From Leisingera sp. ANG1 (lineage in GTDB: Bacteria; Pseudomonadota; Alphaproteobacteria; Rhodobacterales; Rhodobacteraceae), in the NCBI RefSeq assembly GCF_000203975.2, contig NZ_AFCF02000008.1:704983-768982 (forward strand): a DNA stretch of 64,000 nucleotides. The letters run 5' to 3'. The position numbers and the translations under genes were made by a program. Shown here piece by piece: positions 50,739-60,309 of the stretch. The stretch's first letter is position 1. Every line of letters starts with the position of its first letter. The notes beneath the pieces were generated by a model. That model searched no databases. It was not told the DNA's origin and saw only the letters and a list, made by a program, of their open reading frames with translations.

Positions 50739-53242
50739 GCGCGCGCCTCCTGTTTGGTGTCCGCCTTGGGTGCCGGTGCGGCCTGATCCTCATCTATGGC
50801 CGGTTTCAGGCGGCGCAAGCGCAGCGCGTTCGACAGCACAAAAACACTCGACAGCGCCATGGCGCCTGCCGCCAGCGCAGGCGACAGCAGCGGCCCGCCG
50901 AAGGGGTAGAGCAGGCCCGCCGCCACCGGGATCAGCAGCACGTTATAGCCGAAGGCCCAGCCCAGGTTCTGGCGGATGTTGCGCATGGTGGCGCGGCTGA
51001 CGGTCAGCGCGTTGACCACGCCGCGCAGATCGCCGGAGACCAGCACCACATCCGCCGCCTCGATCGCCACGTCGGTGCCGGTGCCGATGGCGATGCCCGC
51101 ATCTGCTGCTGCCAGCGCCGGAGCGTCATTGATGCCATCGCCGACGAAGGCCAGCGTGCCGTGTTCCGCCTGCAGTTCCTGCAGCGCCTTTACCTTGTCC
51201 GCAGGCAGGCATTCGGCCTTCACCGCGTCAATGCCCAGCCGCCTGGCAATCGCCTGCGCCGTCGCGGCCGCATCGCCGGTGATCATGGCCACCTTCAGCC
51301 CCTGCTCGTGGAACGCCTTGATCGCTGCCGGGGTGCCTGGCTTGATCGGGTCCGCCACCGCAATCACCGCCGCAAGCCGGCCGTCAACGGCAGCATAGAG
51401 CGGGGTTTCGCCACGCTCAGCCAATCTCTCGCCTTCCGCTTGCAGCGCGCCAAAGGCAATGCCTTCACGCGCCATCAGACGGGCGGCACCGGCCAGCACC
51501 ACGCGGCCTTCGACCTCTGCCCGCAGGCCGTAGCCCGGGATAGCCTCAAAACCTGATGCCTTGGGCAGCCCCTTGCCCGCCGCGGCCGTAATGGCGCGGG
51601 CAATCGGGTGTTCGGACTGTGCTTCAGCAGCGCCAGTCAGGCGCAGCACCTCCTCTCGGGTGCAGCCCTCGGCGCAGATCAATTCGGTCAGCGCCGGACG
51701 GCCCTCGGTCAATGTGCCTGTCTTGTCGAGCGCCACCACCTTGACTTCCTGCAGCCGCTGCAGCGCGTCACCCTTGCGGAACAGCACCCCCATCTGGGCG
51801 GCGCGGCCGATGCCAACCATGATCGAAGTCGGCGTTGCCAGCCCCATGGCGCAGGGGCAGGCGATGATCAGCACAGAGACACCCGCCACCAAGGCCAGCG
51901 GCAGCGACGGCGCCGGGCCGAACACGGACCAGGCCAGCACGGTGAGCGCCGCCACCGCAATGACGGCAGGCACGAACCACAGGGTGATCCGGTCAACCAG
52001 CCCCTGCACCGGCAGCTTGGCGCCCTGCGCCTGCTCCACCATGCGGATGATCTGCGCCAGCACAGTGTCGCGCCCCACCCGTGTCGCGCGGAACTCCAGC
52101 GCGCTGTTGCCGTTGATGGTGCCCGCCGTGACCTCATCGCCGCGGGACTTGGCTACCGGCACCGGCTCGCCCGAAATCATGCTCTCGTCGATATAGGAGC
52201 TGCCCGAGACAATCTCGCCATCCACCGCAATCCGTTCACCTGGACGGACCCGGATCAGATCCCCTGCCCCGATCTCCTCCACCGGGGTTTCCACGGCATC
52301 ACCGCCCGCAACCACCATGGCGGTCTTCGGTTGCAGCCCAGCCAGCTTGCGGATCGCCGCGCCGGTGCGCCCCTTGGCGCGCGCTTCCAGGAAGCGGCCC
52401 GTGAGGATCAGCACCACGATGACCGCCGCGGCCTCGTAATAGACATTGGCGGTGCCTGCGGGCAGCAGCCGGGGTGCGAAGGTGGAAATCACCGAGAAGC
52501 CGTATGCCGCGGCAGTGCCCAAAGCCACCAGCGCGTTCATGTCGGGTGCGCCCCGGAAAAGCGCCGGGAAACCCTTGGCGTAAAACTGCCGTCCCGGCCC
52601 CGCCAGCACCAGGGTGGTCAGGGCGAATTGCAGCAAGTAACTGTTCTGCATGCCGATATTTGCCGCCACCCAGTGATGCAGCGCCGGAACCATATGGCCG
52701 CCCATCTCGATCAGGAACACCGGCAGGGTCAGCAGCGCGGCGATCAGCATCTGGTGGCCCAGTGCGGAAATTTCATCCGCCTTGCGCTGGCTGGCCTGTT
52801 CCGCCTCATCCTCCACCGCACCGCTGAGACGGGCCGGATAGCCGGCCTCCGTCACCTTGCGGGCCAGATCCGCAGCGCGGGCGGCACCGGTCAGATAGCG
52901 GATCTGCGCGGTCTCGTTTGCCAGGTTGACGCTGGCCGACAGCACCCCCGGCACCGCCAGCAGCGCCTTTTCCACGCGACCCACGCAGGAAGCACAGTTC
53001 ATGCCGCTGATCACCAATACAGCCTGCGATTCCGCGGCCGGATAGCCGGCATCGGTCAGGGCGCCGGTCAAATCCGTCAGCGCCACATCCTGGGCGGCCT
53101 CCACTTGGCCGGTGGCGTTGGCCAGATTGACGGAAGCCGACCGAACCCCGTCCACTGCCGCCAGCGCGCGTTCAGCCCGGCCTGCGCAGCCTGCACAGCT
53201 GAGGCCGGTGATATGCAAGGAAATTTGGGTCGTGTCTGACAT
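50735..53242 (-). CDS. copA: Cu(I)-translocating P1B-type ATPase
   Basis: An 835-residue copper exporter; the start is [19 protein letters not shown] at 53242, because the in-frame extension beyond it lies over the promoter. Two heavy-metal domains open the protein (GLSCAGCAG and GMNCASCVG), then eight membrane helices with the ion-binding CPC in [13 protein letters not shown], phosphorylation site DKTGTLTEG, nucleotide domain with SEHPIA, and hinge [10 protein letters not shown]. It expels cytoplasmic Cu(I). It is followed by cueR on the same transcript. Confidence 0.96.
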   Translation of the reverse strand: MSDTTQISLHITGLSCAGCAGRAERALAAVDGVRSASVNLANATGQVEAAQDVALTDLTGALTDAGYPAAESQAVLVISGMNCASCVGRVEKALLAVPGVLSASVNLANETAQIRYLTGAARAADLARKVTEAGYPARLSGAVEDEAEQASQRKADEISALGHQMLIAALLTLPVFLIEMGGHMVPALHHWVAANIGMQNSYLLQFALTTLVLAGPGRQFYAKGFPALFRGAPDMNALVALGTAAAYGFSVISTFAPRLLPAGTANVYYEAAAVIVVLILTGRFLEARAKGRTGAAIRKLAGLQPKTAMVVAGGDAVETPVEEIGAGDLIRVRPGERIAVDGEIVSGSSYIDESMISGEPVPVAKSRGDEVTAGTINGNSALEFRATRVGRDTVLAQIIRMVEQAQGAKLPVQGLVDRITLWFVPAVIAVAALTVLAWSVFGPAPSLPLALVAGVSVLIIACPCAMGLATPTSIMVGIGRAAQMGVLFRKGDALQRLQEVKVVALDKTGTLTEGRPALTELICAEGCTREEVLRLTGAAEAQSEHPIARAITAAAGKGLPKASGFEAIPGYGLRAEVEGRVVLAGAARLMAREGIAFGALQAEGERLAERGETPLYAAVDGRLAAVIAVADPIKPGTPAAIKAFHEQGLKVAMITGDAAATAQAIARRLGIDAVKAECLPADKVKALQELQAEHGTLAFVGDGINDAPALAAADAGIAIGTGTDVAIEAADVVLVSGDLRGVVNALTVSRATMRNIRQNLGWAFGYNVLLIPVAAGLLYPFGGPLLSPALAAGAMALSSVFVLSNALRLRRLKPAIDEDQAAPAPKADTKQEARA

Positions 53243-53276
53243 CGAAAGTCCGCCGGAATCTGTTCCTTTGACAGTG

Positions 53277-53307
53277 GATATGAGGGTTCCAGTCAGGGGA
53301 AGGTCAA
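53277..53307 (-). promoter_or_regulatory. CueR-type promoter of copA
   Basis: On the minus strand the -35 TTGACC (53302-53307) is followed by the dyad ACCTTCC-N-GGAACCCT and, 19 bases after the -35, CATATC as -10. The 19-base spacing and the dyad between the boxes are the mark of MerR/CueR-activated promoters. Confidence 0.75.
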
Positions 53308-53596
53308 GGGGTGGCAGCATAATTCCTTCCCAAAACTGGAAGCCTGCAGGCAAACTGCTGGAAACCGGGGATTTTTCATTGCGCCTGGATGGCGCGGACC
53401 GCGGCTCAGCTGTCGCTTTCGGGGCAAAGCCCAGGGTGCCTCCCCTGTTAGGGTGCCGAGGCAATGCTTGCGCGTGCCGGTTCGCAAATGTAACGCTGGG
53501 TCATTCCGGCCCGCGGCGCAGCCGCCGGCACCGCATTCACCCCGGACCCGCCTGTCGGCGGCCCGGTCCCGAAGAAAAGAACGAAGGACCAGTCAC

Positions 53597-54712
53597 ATGA
53601 TCAAGACCCGCGCTGCCGTTGCGGTTGCCCCCGGCAAACCGCTGGAAATCATGGAAGTGAACCTGGAAGGCCCCAAGGCGGGTGAGGTTCTGGTGGAAAT
53701 CAAGGCAACCGGCCTGTGCCACACCGACGAATTCACCCGCTCCGGCGACGACCCGGAAGGCATCTTCCCGGCGATCCTGGGCCATGAGGGCGCAGGCATC
53801 GTGATTGAGGTCGGCGAAGGCGTGACCAGCCTGAAGCCGGGCGACCACGTGATCCCGCTCTACACCCCGGAGTGCCGTGAGTGCGAGTACTGCCTCAACC
53901 CCAAGACCAACCTGTGCCAGGCGATCCGCTCGACCCAAGGCCAGGGCCTGCTGCCCGATGGCAGCACCCGGTTCTCGATGCTGGACGGCACCCCGATCCA
54001 CCACTACATGGGCTGCTCGACCTTCGCCAACCACACCGTGGTGCCGGAAATCGCGCTGGCGAAAATCCGTGAGGACGCGCCGTTCGACAAGGTCTGCTAC
54101 ATCGGTTGCGGCGTCACCACCGGCATTGGTGCTGTGATCAACACCGCCAAGGTGGAAATCGGCTCCCGCGCGGTGGTCTTTGGCCTCGGCGGTATCGGCC
54201 TCAACGTGATCCAGGGCCTGCGGATGGCCGGTGCCGACCAGATCGTCGGTGTCGACCTGAACCCGGGCAAAGTGGAGATGGCTGAGAAATTCGGCATGAC
54301 CGATTTCGTGAACCCAGCGGAGGTCGAGGGCGACCTGGTGGCGCATCTGGTGGAACTGACCGGCGGCGGCGCGGATTATACCTTTGACGCAACCGGCAAC
54401 GTCAACGTGATGCGTACCGCGCTGGAATGCGCGCACAAGGGCTGGGGTGAATCAATCATCATCGGTGTTGCGCCTGCGGGGGCCGAGATTTCCACCCGCC
54501 CGTTCCAGTTGGTCACCGGCCGCAGCTGGCGCGGCACCGCCTTTGGCGGTGCGTCGGGCCGCACCGATGTGCCGAAGATCGTTGACTGGTACATGGACGG
54601 CAAGATCGAAATTGACCCGATGATCACCCACAAGCTGACGCTGGACCAGATCAACGAGGGCTTCGAGCTGATGCATGAAGGCAAGTCGATCCGCGCGGTA
54701 GTGGAATTCTGA
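53597..54712 (+). CDS. adhC: S-(hydroxymethyl)glutathione dehydrogenase / class III alcohol dehydrogenase
   Basis: A 371-residue zinc alcohol dehydrogenase. It oxidises S-hydroxymethylglutathione (formed from formaldehyde) with NAD+. Catalytic Zn ligands sit in [15 protein letters not shown] and YIGCGVTTG; the structural Zn loop is [16 protein letters not shown]; the NAD fold has [14 protein letters not shown]. The start ATG at 53597 follows GAAGGACC. The gene is on its own and closed by a strong terminator. Confidence 0.95.
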   Translation: MIKTRAAVAVAPGKPLEIMEVNLEGPKAGEVLVEIKATGLCHTDEFTRSGDDPEGIFPAILGHEGAGIVIEVGEGVTSLKPGDHVIPLYTPECRECEYCLNPKTNLCQAIRSTQGQGLLPDGSTRFSMLDGTPIHHYMGCSTFANHTVVPEIALAKIREDAPFDKVCYIGCGVTTGIGAVINTAKVEIGSRAVVFGLGGIGLNVIQGLRMAGADQIVGVDLNPGKVEMAEKFGMTDFVNPAEVEGDLVAHLVELTGGGADYTFDATGNVNVMRTALECAHKGWGESIIIGVAPAGAEISTRPFQLVTGRSWRGTAFGGASGRTDVPKIVDWYMDGKIEIDPMITHKLTLDQINEGFELMHEGKSIRAVVEF

Positions 54713-54736
54713 TCCCGGGATTCATGTGAAACACCA

Positions 54737-54766
54737 AAACGCAGGCCCGAGGGCCTGCGTTTTCTT
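54737..54766 (+). terminator. Rho-independent terminator of adhC
   Basis: AAACGCAGGCC (54737-54747) and GGCCTGCGTTT (54752-54762) form a perfect stem with a four-base loop and a T-rich tail. It may also serve the converging spoVR gene. Confidence 0.93.
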
Positions 54767-54787
54767 TTGGCATCGCGGGTCCTGCCG

Positions 54788-56302
54788 TCAGCTTTCCGTG
54801 GTGGCCTCCACCGCATCGAGTCTGACGCCATAGCCCCAGAGCCGGCGCAAGTGCTTCAGTACTTCCTCCTGGTCGTCCTCATCCAGATGGATGCCATCGC
54901 GCACGTTGTGGGTCAGCTTCAGTTCCCGGTCGCCGCGCAGATCAGCGTCTGTCACCTGGATATCCGGCTCCAGATAGGCGAGGTCATACTGTTTCGCCAA
55001 ATCGCGCCGGATGGCCTTGTATCCGGCCCGGTTGTGGATCTGGCTGACCACCAGATTGGGCAGCTCCGCGTCATTCGTAAGCGTGAACAGCTTGAACTTG
55101 CGGATCAGGTTGGGCGACAGGAACTGCTGGATGAAGCTTTCATCCCGGTAATTCGCCCAGGCATCCCGCAGCACCCCGCGCCAGTCCGGGTTGCCGGCAA
55201 AGTCCGGAAACCACTCGCGATCCTCGTCAGTCGGATCCTGGCAGATGCGGCGGATGTCCTGCATCATCGCAAAGCCCAGCGCATAAGGGTTGATGCCGGA
55301 ATAACGCGGATCGTCATATTCAGGCTGCATCACCACATTGGTATGGCTGTGCAGCATTTCCATATAGGCTCCTTGCGTGATCTGACCCTGCTCATGGAGC
55401 TTGTTGATGATGTAGTAATGCACGAAGGTTGCACAGCCCTCGTTCATGACCTTGGTCTGTTTCTGCGGATACAGATACTGCGCCAGCATCCGCACGATAC
55501 GCAGGATCTCGCATTGCCAGGGTTCCAGAACCGGGCTGTGTTTCTCCAGGAAATACAGGATGTTCTCCTGCGGCAGGTTCATCATCTTGCGGCGCGCGCT
55601 GAAGTCGGCATCCTCGATCAGTTCCAGCTTGTCCCGGCCAAGGGTTGAGTCGGTCCAGATATCAAGCACGCTCTGGCCGCTTTCATACCCTTCGCGCACT
55701 TTCTGCATCGCCACCAGTTCCTCGTTGGTGGGCTTGGGCGGGCGGCCGTAGCGGAACACCCCCTGAGACTGCATCGCATGGGCGGCGTCCAGCACCTCTT
55801 CCACCGCCATCGGGCCATAGCGTTCCTCGCAGGCGGCGATGTAGTTCTTGGCGAACGCCAGGTAGTCATGGATGCCGGCCGCATCGGTCCATTGCTGGAA
55901 CAAGTAGTTGTTCTTGAAGAAATGGTTATGCCCGAAAGCTGCATGCGCCATCACCAGCGTCTGCATCGCCATGGTATTTTCTTCCATGTTATAGCTGATG
56001 CAGGGGTTGGAGTTGATGACGATCTCATAGGCCAGGCCCTGGCGACCGGTGCGGTAGAGCGCCTCGTCGCGGGCGAAGTGTTTTCCGAAAGACCAGTGCT
56101 GGTACATCAGCGGCAGGCCGACGCAGGAATAGGCGTCCAGCATCTGCTCCGCAGAGATGATCTCGATCTGATTGGGATAGACGTCCAGCCCGAGGTCTTC
56201 GAGCGCGATCTTTTCGATCGCGTCGCGCGCCTTTTCCATCAGTTCGAAGGTCCATTCCGGCCCGTCAAACAGCGGCTCGCACGCCTTTTCAGCTGCCCGC
56301 AT
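54788..56302 (-). CDS. SpoVR family protein
   Basis: A 504-residue SpoVR/YcgB-like protein, third gene of the prkA operon. The conserved family segments are NSNPCISYNMEENTMAMQTLVMAHAAFGHNHFFKNN, VMNEGCATFVHYYIINKL and INPYALGFAMMQDI. The HNHF and EGCATFVHY segments hold several His/Glu that look like metal ligands, but no reaction is established. The start overlaps the yeaH stop by 14 bases, so it is coupled. It probably acts with PrkA and YeaH in a nutrient- or stress-dependent signalling system, as in enterobacteria. Confidence 0.93.
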   Translation of the reverse strand: MRAAEKACEPLFDGPEWTFELMEKARDAIEKIALEDLGLDVYPNQIEIISAEQMLDAYSCVGLPLMYQHWSFGKHFARDEALYRTGRQGLAYEIVINSNPCISYNMEENTMAMQTLVMAHAAFGHNHFFKNNYLFQQWTDAAGIHDYLAFAKNYIAACEERYGPMAVEEVLDAAHAMQSQGVFRYGRPPKPTNEELVAMQKVREGYESGQSVLDIWTDSTLGRDKLELIEDADFSARRKMMNLPQENILYFLEKHSPVLEPWQCEILRIVRMLAQYLYPQKQTKVMNEGCATFVHYYIINKLHEQGQITQGAYMEMLHSHTNVVMQPEYDDPRYSGINPYALGFAMMQDIRRICQDPTDEDREWFPDFAGNPDWRGVLRDAWANYRDESFIQQFLSPNLIRKFKLFTLTNDAELPNLVVSQIHNRAGYKAIRRDLAKQYDLAYLEPDIQVTDADLRGDRELKLTHNVRDGIHLDEDDQEEVLKHLRRLWGYGVRLDAVEATTES

Positions 56303-57626
56303 ACTGCATCCCTTTCACCTTGGGGAGGAAGAATTCCCGGAAAATCGGATAGATGTGGCCGGGCTGCGAAACCCGCTGCATCTCGAAATGCTGCGCCTGC
56401 GCCTTCACCTCGCGGTAGTTCTGCCACAGGTCTTCGCCTGCTTCGGGGTTGTTCAGCAGCATCTCCGCCGCCTCGTCTACAATTTCCACATAGGCGTAGA
56501 ACTGGCTGACCGGCAGCAGATCATTCAGCAGCAGATTCTTGCAGCGCACTGAATCATTGCCGAAGTTTTCGCCGTCCGAGGCCTGGGCGCCGTAGATGTT
56601 CCACTCGTCCGGCGGATAGCGTTCCTCGATGATCTCCTTCATCTTTTCCAGCGCGGTCGACACGATGGTGCCGCCGGTTTCGCGCGCATAGAAGAAGGTT
56701 TCCTCATCCACTTCCTGGGCGTGGTGGGTATGGCGCACGAACACCAGCTCGGTGTGTTCATAGCAGCGCTCCAGGAACAGGTGCAGCAGCAGGAAGAAGC
56801 GTTTCGCCAGATCCTTCTCGCGTTCCTGCATGGAGCCGGAGACATCCATCAGACAGAACACCACGGCACGGGAGTTGCGGATTTTTTCCGGCACAAAGGT
56901 GTCATAGCGCAGGTCCAGCGGGTCGATGTATCCGACCACCTTGCGCTTGCGAATGATACCTTCCAGCCGCATTTTCAGCGTCGCCAGGAATTCCTCCTGC
57001 GGCGGGGTGCGCTCATCCAGCGCTTCCAGCTCAGCGATCTGCTCCTCAAGCTCACGCTGGGATTTGGTGGTGGGTCGCTGCAAAGCAATGCGGCGGCCCA
57101 GCGAGTTGCGCATGGTGCGCACCAAGTTCAGGTTGTTCGGGGTGCCCGCTGTTGTCAGACCAGCCCGGCGGGTGCCGATAGTTTCGGTTTCCACCGTGGC
57201 CTTTTCCACGAGGTCCGGCAGTTCCAGCCCCTCAAACAGAATTTCCAGGTATTCTTCCTGGGTCAGGGTGAAGGAAAACTCGTCCTCACCATCCCCGTCC
57301 TCCGATGCCTGGCGGCCGCCCTGTCCGGCACCGCCCTGCGGCCGCTTGATGGTGTCGCCGACAACAAAATCCTTGTTGCCGGGCAGCACATGGCGGCGCA
57401 TGCCGCCCTTGGAGGAATGGAAGAACCGCGGCTCCTTCAGCCCCCGTGTGGGAATGGTGACCTTTTCGCCTTCGTCCGGGACACCGCTTCCGCTTTGGAT
57501 CGACTTCCCCCGGACCGACTGATCGACGCGCTCCTTAATATTCTCCCGGGCCCGCCGCAGGAACCGTTGGCGGTTCCCGAGGCTCTTGCCCTTTGGATTG
57601 GCGCGCCTGTCGATGAAATGATGCAT
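56289..57626 (-). CDS. YeaH/YhbH-type DUF444 protein with VWA domain
   Basis: A 445-residue DUF444 protein. The N-terminal 90 residues are Arg/Lys-rich (HHFIDRRANPKGKSLGNRQRFLRR), and the C-terminal half holds a von Willebrand A-like fold with the MIDAS motif VFCLMDVSGSMQEREKD (DxSxS). Other parts of MIDAS would be in the ARETGGTIVS segment. It sits between prkA (18 bases upstream) and spoVR. It is thought to join PrkA and SpoVR in stationary-phase or stress signalling, though its direct task is unknown. Confidence 0.93.
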   Translation of the reverse strand: MHHFIDRRANPKGKSLGNRQRFLRRARENIKERVDQSVRGKSIQSGSGVPDEGEKVTIPTRGLKEPRFFHSSKGGMRRHVLPGNKDFVVGDTIKRPQGGAGQGGRQASEDGDGEDEFSFTLTQEEYLEILFEGLELPDLVEKATVETETIGTRRAGLTTAGTPNNLNLVRTMRNSLGRRIALQRPTTKSQRELEEQIAELEALDERTPPQEEFLATLKMRLEGIIRKRKVVGYIDPLDLRYDTFVPEKIRNSRAVVFCLMDVSGSMQEREKDLAKRFFLLLHLFLERCYEHTELVFVRHTHHAQEVDEETFFYARETGGTIVSTALEKMKEIIEERYPPDEWNIYGAQASDGENFGNDSVRCKNLLLNDLLPVSQFYAYVEIVDEAAEMLLNNPEAGEDLWQNYREVKAQAQHFEMQRVSQPGHIYPIFREFFLPKVKGMQYAGS

Positions 57627-57644
57627 GTTGCACAGCGCTCCTCT

Positions 57645-59579
57645 TTAGCCCGCCTTGTTGACCCGCATGTACCATTCGACCAGGCGCCGCACCTGGCGGT
57701 CGGTGTAACCGTGGCCGCGCATCCGCTCGACGAACTCCTGATGCTTGCCTTCGGTCTTGCTGTCCTTCTTGGACCCGAAGGAAATCACTGGCAGCAGTTC
57801 CTCGACCTGGCTGAACATGTGCTTCTCGATCACATCGCGCAGCTTCTCGTAGGAGTTCCAGGCCGGGTTCTTGCCAGTGTTGGCGCGGTGGCGCAGCGCA
57901 AACTTGACCACCTCGTTGCGGAAATCCTTGGGGTTAGCAATGCCGACCGGCTTCTCGATCTTGCTGAGCTCCGCATCCAGAACCTCGCGGTTATAAAGCT
58001 GGCCGGTGTCAGGATCCTTGTAGTCCTGCTCCTCGATCCATGCGTCAGCATAGGAGATATACCGGTCAAAGACGTTTTGACCGTATTCGGTATAACTTTC
58101 GAGGTACGCCTTCTGGATCTCGTTACCGATGAATTCCTCATAGCGCGGTGCCAGTTCGGTCTTGATGAACTCAAGATACTTCTGTTCCGTCTCCTGCGGG
58201 AACTGCTCACGCTTGATCATTTGCTCCAGCACGTACATCAGATGCACCGGGTCCGCCGCAACTTCGTTGGTGTCGAAGTTGAATGTGGTCGAAAGCACCT
58301 TGAAAGCAAAACGGGTGGAGATGCCGTTCATCCCTTCGTCGACGCCGGCGCGGTCCTGATATTCCTGCACCGTCTTCGCCTTGGGATCGGTGTCTTTCAG
58401 GCTTTCGCCATCATAGACCCGCATCTTGGAGTAGAGGTTCGAATTCTCATGCGGCTTCAGGCGTGTCAGCACCGAGAAGCGGCTGAGGATTTTCAGCGTC
58501 TCCGGCGCGCAGGGCGCATCCCGCAGTTCGCTGAACTCGATCAGCTTTTCATAGATCGAGGTTTCATCCGAGACCCGCAGGCAATAGGGCACCTTGACGA
58601 TCGACACCCGGTCAATGAAGGCCTCGTTGTTCTTGTTGTTCTTGAAGGACTGCCATTCGGACTCATTTGAATGCGCCAGGATCAGTCCGTTGAAGGGAAT
58701 GGCACCAAAGCTTTCGGTGCCCATGTAGTTGCCTTCCTGGGTCGCCGTCAGCAGCGGGTGCAGCATTTTGATCGGCGCCTTAAACATCTCAACAAATTCC
58801 AAGACGCCCTGGGTTGATCGGTTCAGGCCTCCGGAGAAGCTGTAGGCATCCGGATTATCCTGGCTGAAATGCTCCAGCTGTCGGATGTCCACTTTGCCGA
58901 CCAGGGTAGAGATGTCCTGGTTGTTTTCATCGCCAGGCTCCACCTTGGCAACACAGATCCGGCGCAGCCGAGATGGATACATGCGGACAACCGAGAACTT
59001 GTTGATATCGCCATCGAATTCATCCAGCCGCTGCACGGCCCAGGGCGACATCAGCCCCGGCAGCCGGTGCTGGGCAATGCCGTATTCCTCTTCCAGCACC
59101 TTGCCCATGCGGACCGGGTCAAAGAGGCCCAGCGGGCTTTCGAAGATCGGCGAAATCTGGTCACCGGCCTTGAGAACATAAATTGGCTGATCTTCGACCA
59201 GGCGCTTCAAGCGCTCCGCCAGCGAGGATTTACCGCCACCGACCGGGCCCAGCAGGTAAAGGATCTGCTTGCGCTCCTCCAACCCTTGCGCGGCGTGGCG
59301 GAAGTAGCCGACGATGCGCTCGATCGTATCTTCCATGCCGTAGAAGTCGTGAAAGGCGCTGTAGCGCTTGATCGTGCGGTTCTGAAAGATCGGCCCGAGC
59401 CGTGCGTCCTTGGACGTATCCACAAGCTCCTCTTCGCCAATTGCCTTCAGCATCCTCTCGGCGACGTTTGCGTACAGGCTCGGATCGTCACGGCAGGCGT
59501 TCAAATACTCCTGCAGCGGCATTTCCTGCTCGCGCGTTTCGCCGTACTGCTCTGCAAAAAGTTCGGCAATGTCTTTCAT
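57645..59579 (-). CDS. prkA: PrkA serine protein kinase / AAA+ protein
   Basis: A 644-residue PrkA-family protein, first gene of the operon. An AAA+ module has the Walker A GPVGGGKSSLAERLKRL (about residues 110-125), and a C-terminal domain has weak similarity to eukaryotic kinases (PrkA C-terminal region). The start is MKDIAELFAEQYGE, with AGGAGG 11 bases upstream. In Bacillus and enterobacteria homologues are involved in sporulation-like and low-nitrogen or stationary-phase responses; Lon-type protease activity has been reported for some members. Whether this protein is mainly a kinase or AAA+ protease cannot be told. Confidence 0.94.
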   Translation of the reverse strand: MKDIAELFAEQYGETREQEMPLQEYLNACRDDPSLYANVAERMLKAIGEEELVDTSKDARLGPIFQNRTIKRYSAFHDFYGMEDTIERIVGYFRHAAQGLEERKQILYLLGPVGGGKSSLAERLKRLVEDQPIYVLKAGDQISPIFESPLGLFDPVRMGKVLEEEYGIAQHRLPGLMSPWAVQRLDEFDGDINKFSVVRMYPSRLRRICVAKVEPGDENNQDISTLVGKVDIRQLEHFSQDNPDAYSFSGGLNRSTQGVLEFVEMFKAPIKMLHPLLTATQEGNYMGTESFGAIPFNGLILAHSNESEWQSFKNNKNNEAFIDRVSIVKVPYCLRVSDETSIYEKLIEFSELRDAPCAPETLKILSRFSVLTRLKPHENSNLYSKMRVYDGESLKDTDPKAKTVQEYQDRAGVDEGMNGISTRFAFKVLSTTFNFDTNEVAADPVHLMYVLEQMIKREQFPQETEQKYLEFIKTELAPRYEEFIGNEIQKAYLESYTEYGQNVFDRYISYADAWIEEQDYKDPDTGQLYNREVLDAELSKIEKPVGIANPKDFRNEVVKFALRHRANTGKNPAWNSYEKLRDVIEKHMFSQVEELLPVISFGSKKDSKTEGKHQEFVERMRGHGYTDRQVRRLVEWYMRVNKAG

Positions 59580-60309
59580 CTTGGATCAAGCCTCCTGGTT
59601 AACTCGCGCCGTTCCTCCTGGCGTTTAAGATCGCGCACGGACAGAGAGTGCCCAGCACGTGGGCATAGGTGTCCGCGTCAGTGTTGAGTTCTGATTTCTG
59701 CTCGGCGCCGCTTCTGGCGTCATACGTCCGGCTGGCCGCTCTTGGCGGCGGCCTGCGCCCGGAGTCCAGGCTGGCGGCGTCGTGTTAGTTACTTCCGAGC
59801 TTACACCAATTACGAACTTCTTACTATCTGAAAGTGGTGTACTTTTAATTAATTGCCAGAAACTTTTGCGGGAAATTTTCTTCACATCACGGCGATCACC
59901 GCTGCTGCACGGACCTTCTGCGTCGCGGCATTTCAAAGGCTTCTGCAGCAATCTGACCGTCAAACCCGAGCTTCACGGCAACTTTTCCCTTTCGGCGCAG
60001 CGCCTCCGGGAACACCGCACCCAGCGGGCTTTGCCAGCCGGTTTCAGTGCGTGCGCAGGGGGCATTTGCGCCCGGTGCAGCATCACAGTCGCGTTAAAAA
60101 ACTTAGAAAATCTGCGGCAGCCAGGACACGGTTGGCGGCAAAATAACCTCACACACGCCCTGCATATACTGGACAGGACAGAAAAAATTGTCACATTGTG
60201 GCCTCAAAATGGCCGCAAAAGACGGCCGCTGGGCAAAAATACAGGCAACTTAACCATAAGCCGATGGCCAATTTCCGGGCCGCGGCGCATTCAGATGGGC
60301 GGTAAGTTT
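59580..60309. other. 730-base intergenic region between prkA and the adhesin gene
   Basis: No convincing gene. The part from about 59790 to 59880 is strongly AT-rich (for example TTTTAATTAATTG) and could hold promoters for both divergent genes. A hairpin-like run of GGCC repeats lies near 60200-60228. The frame open upstream of the adhesin (from 59782) does not look like protein. The long leader hints at complex control of the adhesin. Confidence 0.5.

Noticed and set aside
60250-60257. TTAACCAT, a possible CtrA half-site upstream of the adhesin
   Set aside because: The eight-base match lacks the second half-site, and the same eight bases occur by chance inside the chemoreceptor gene near 44256.
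59782-60309. 176-codon upstream extension of the adhesin
   Set aside because: It contains no recognisable domain, has AT-rich promoter-like DNA at its start, and the Bap-type prefix domain begins at the later start.
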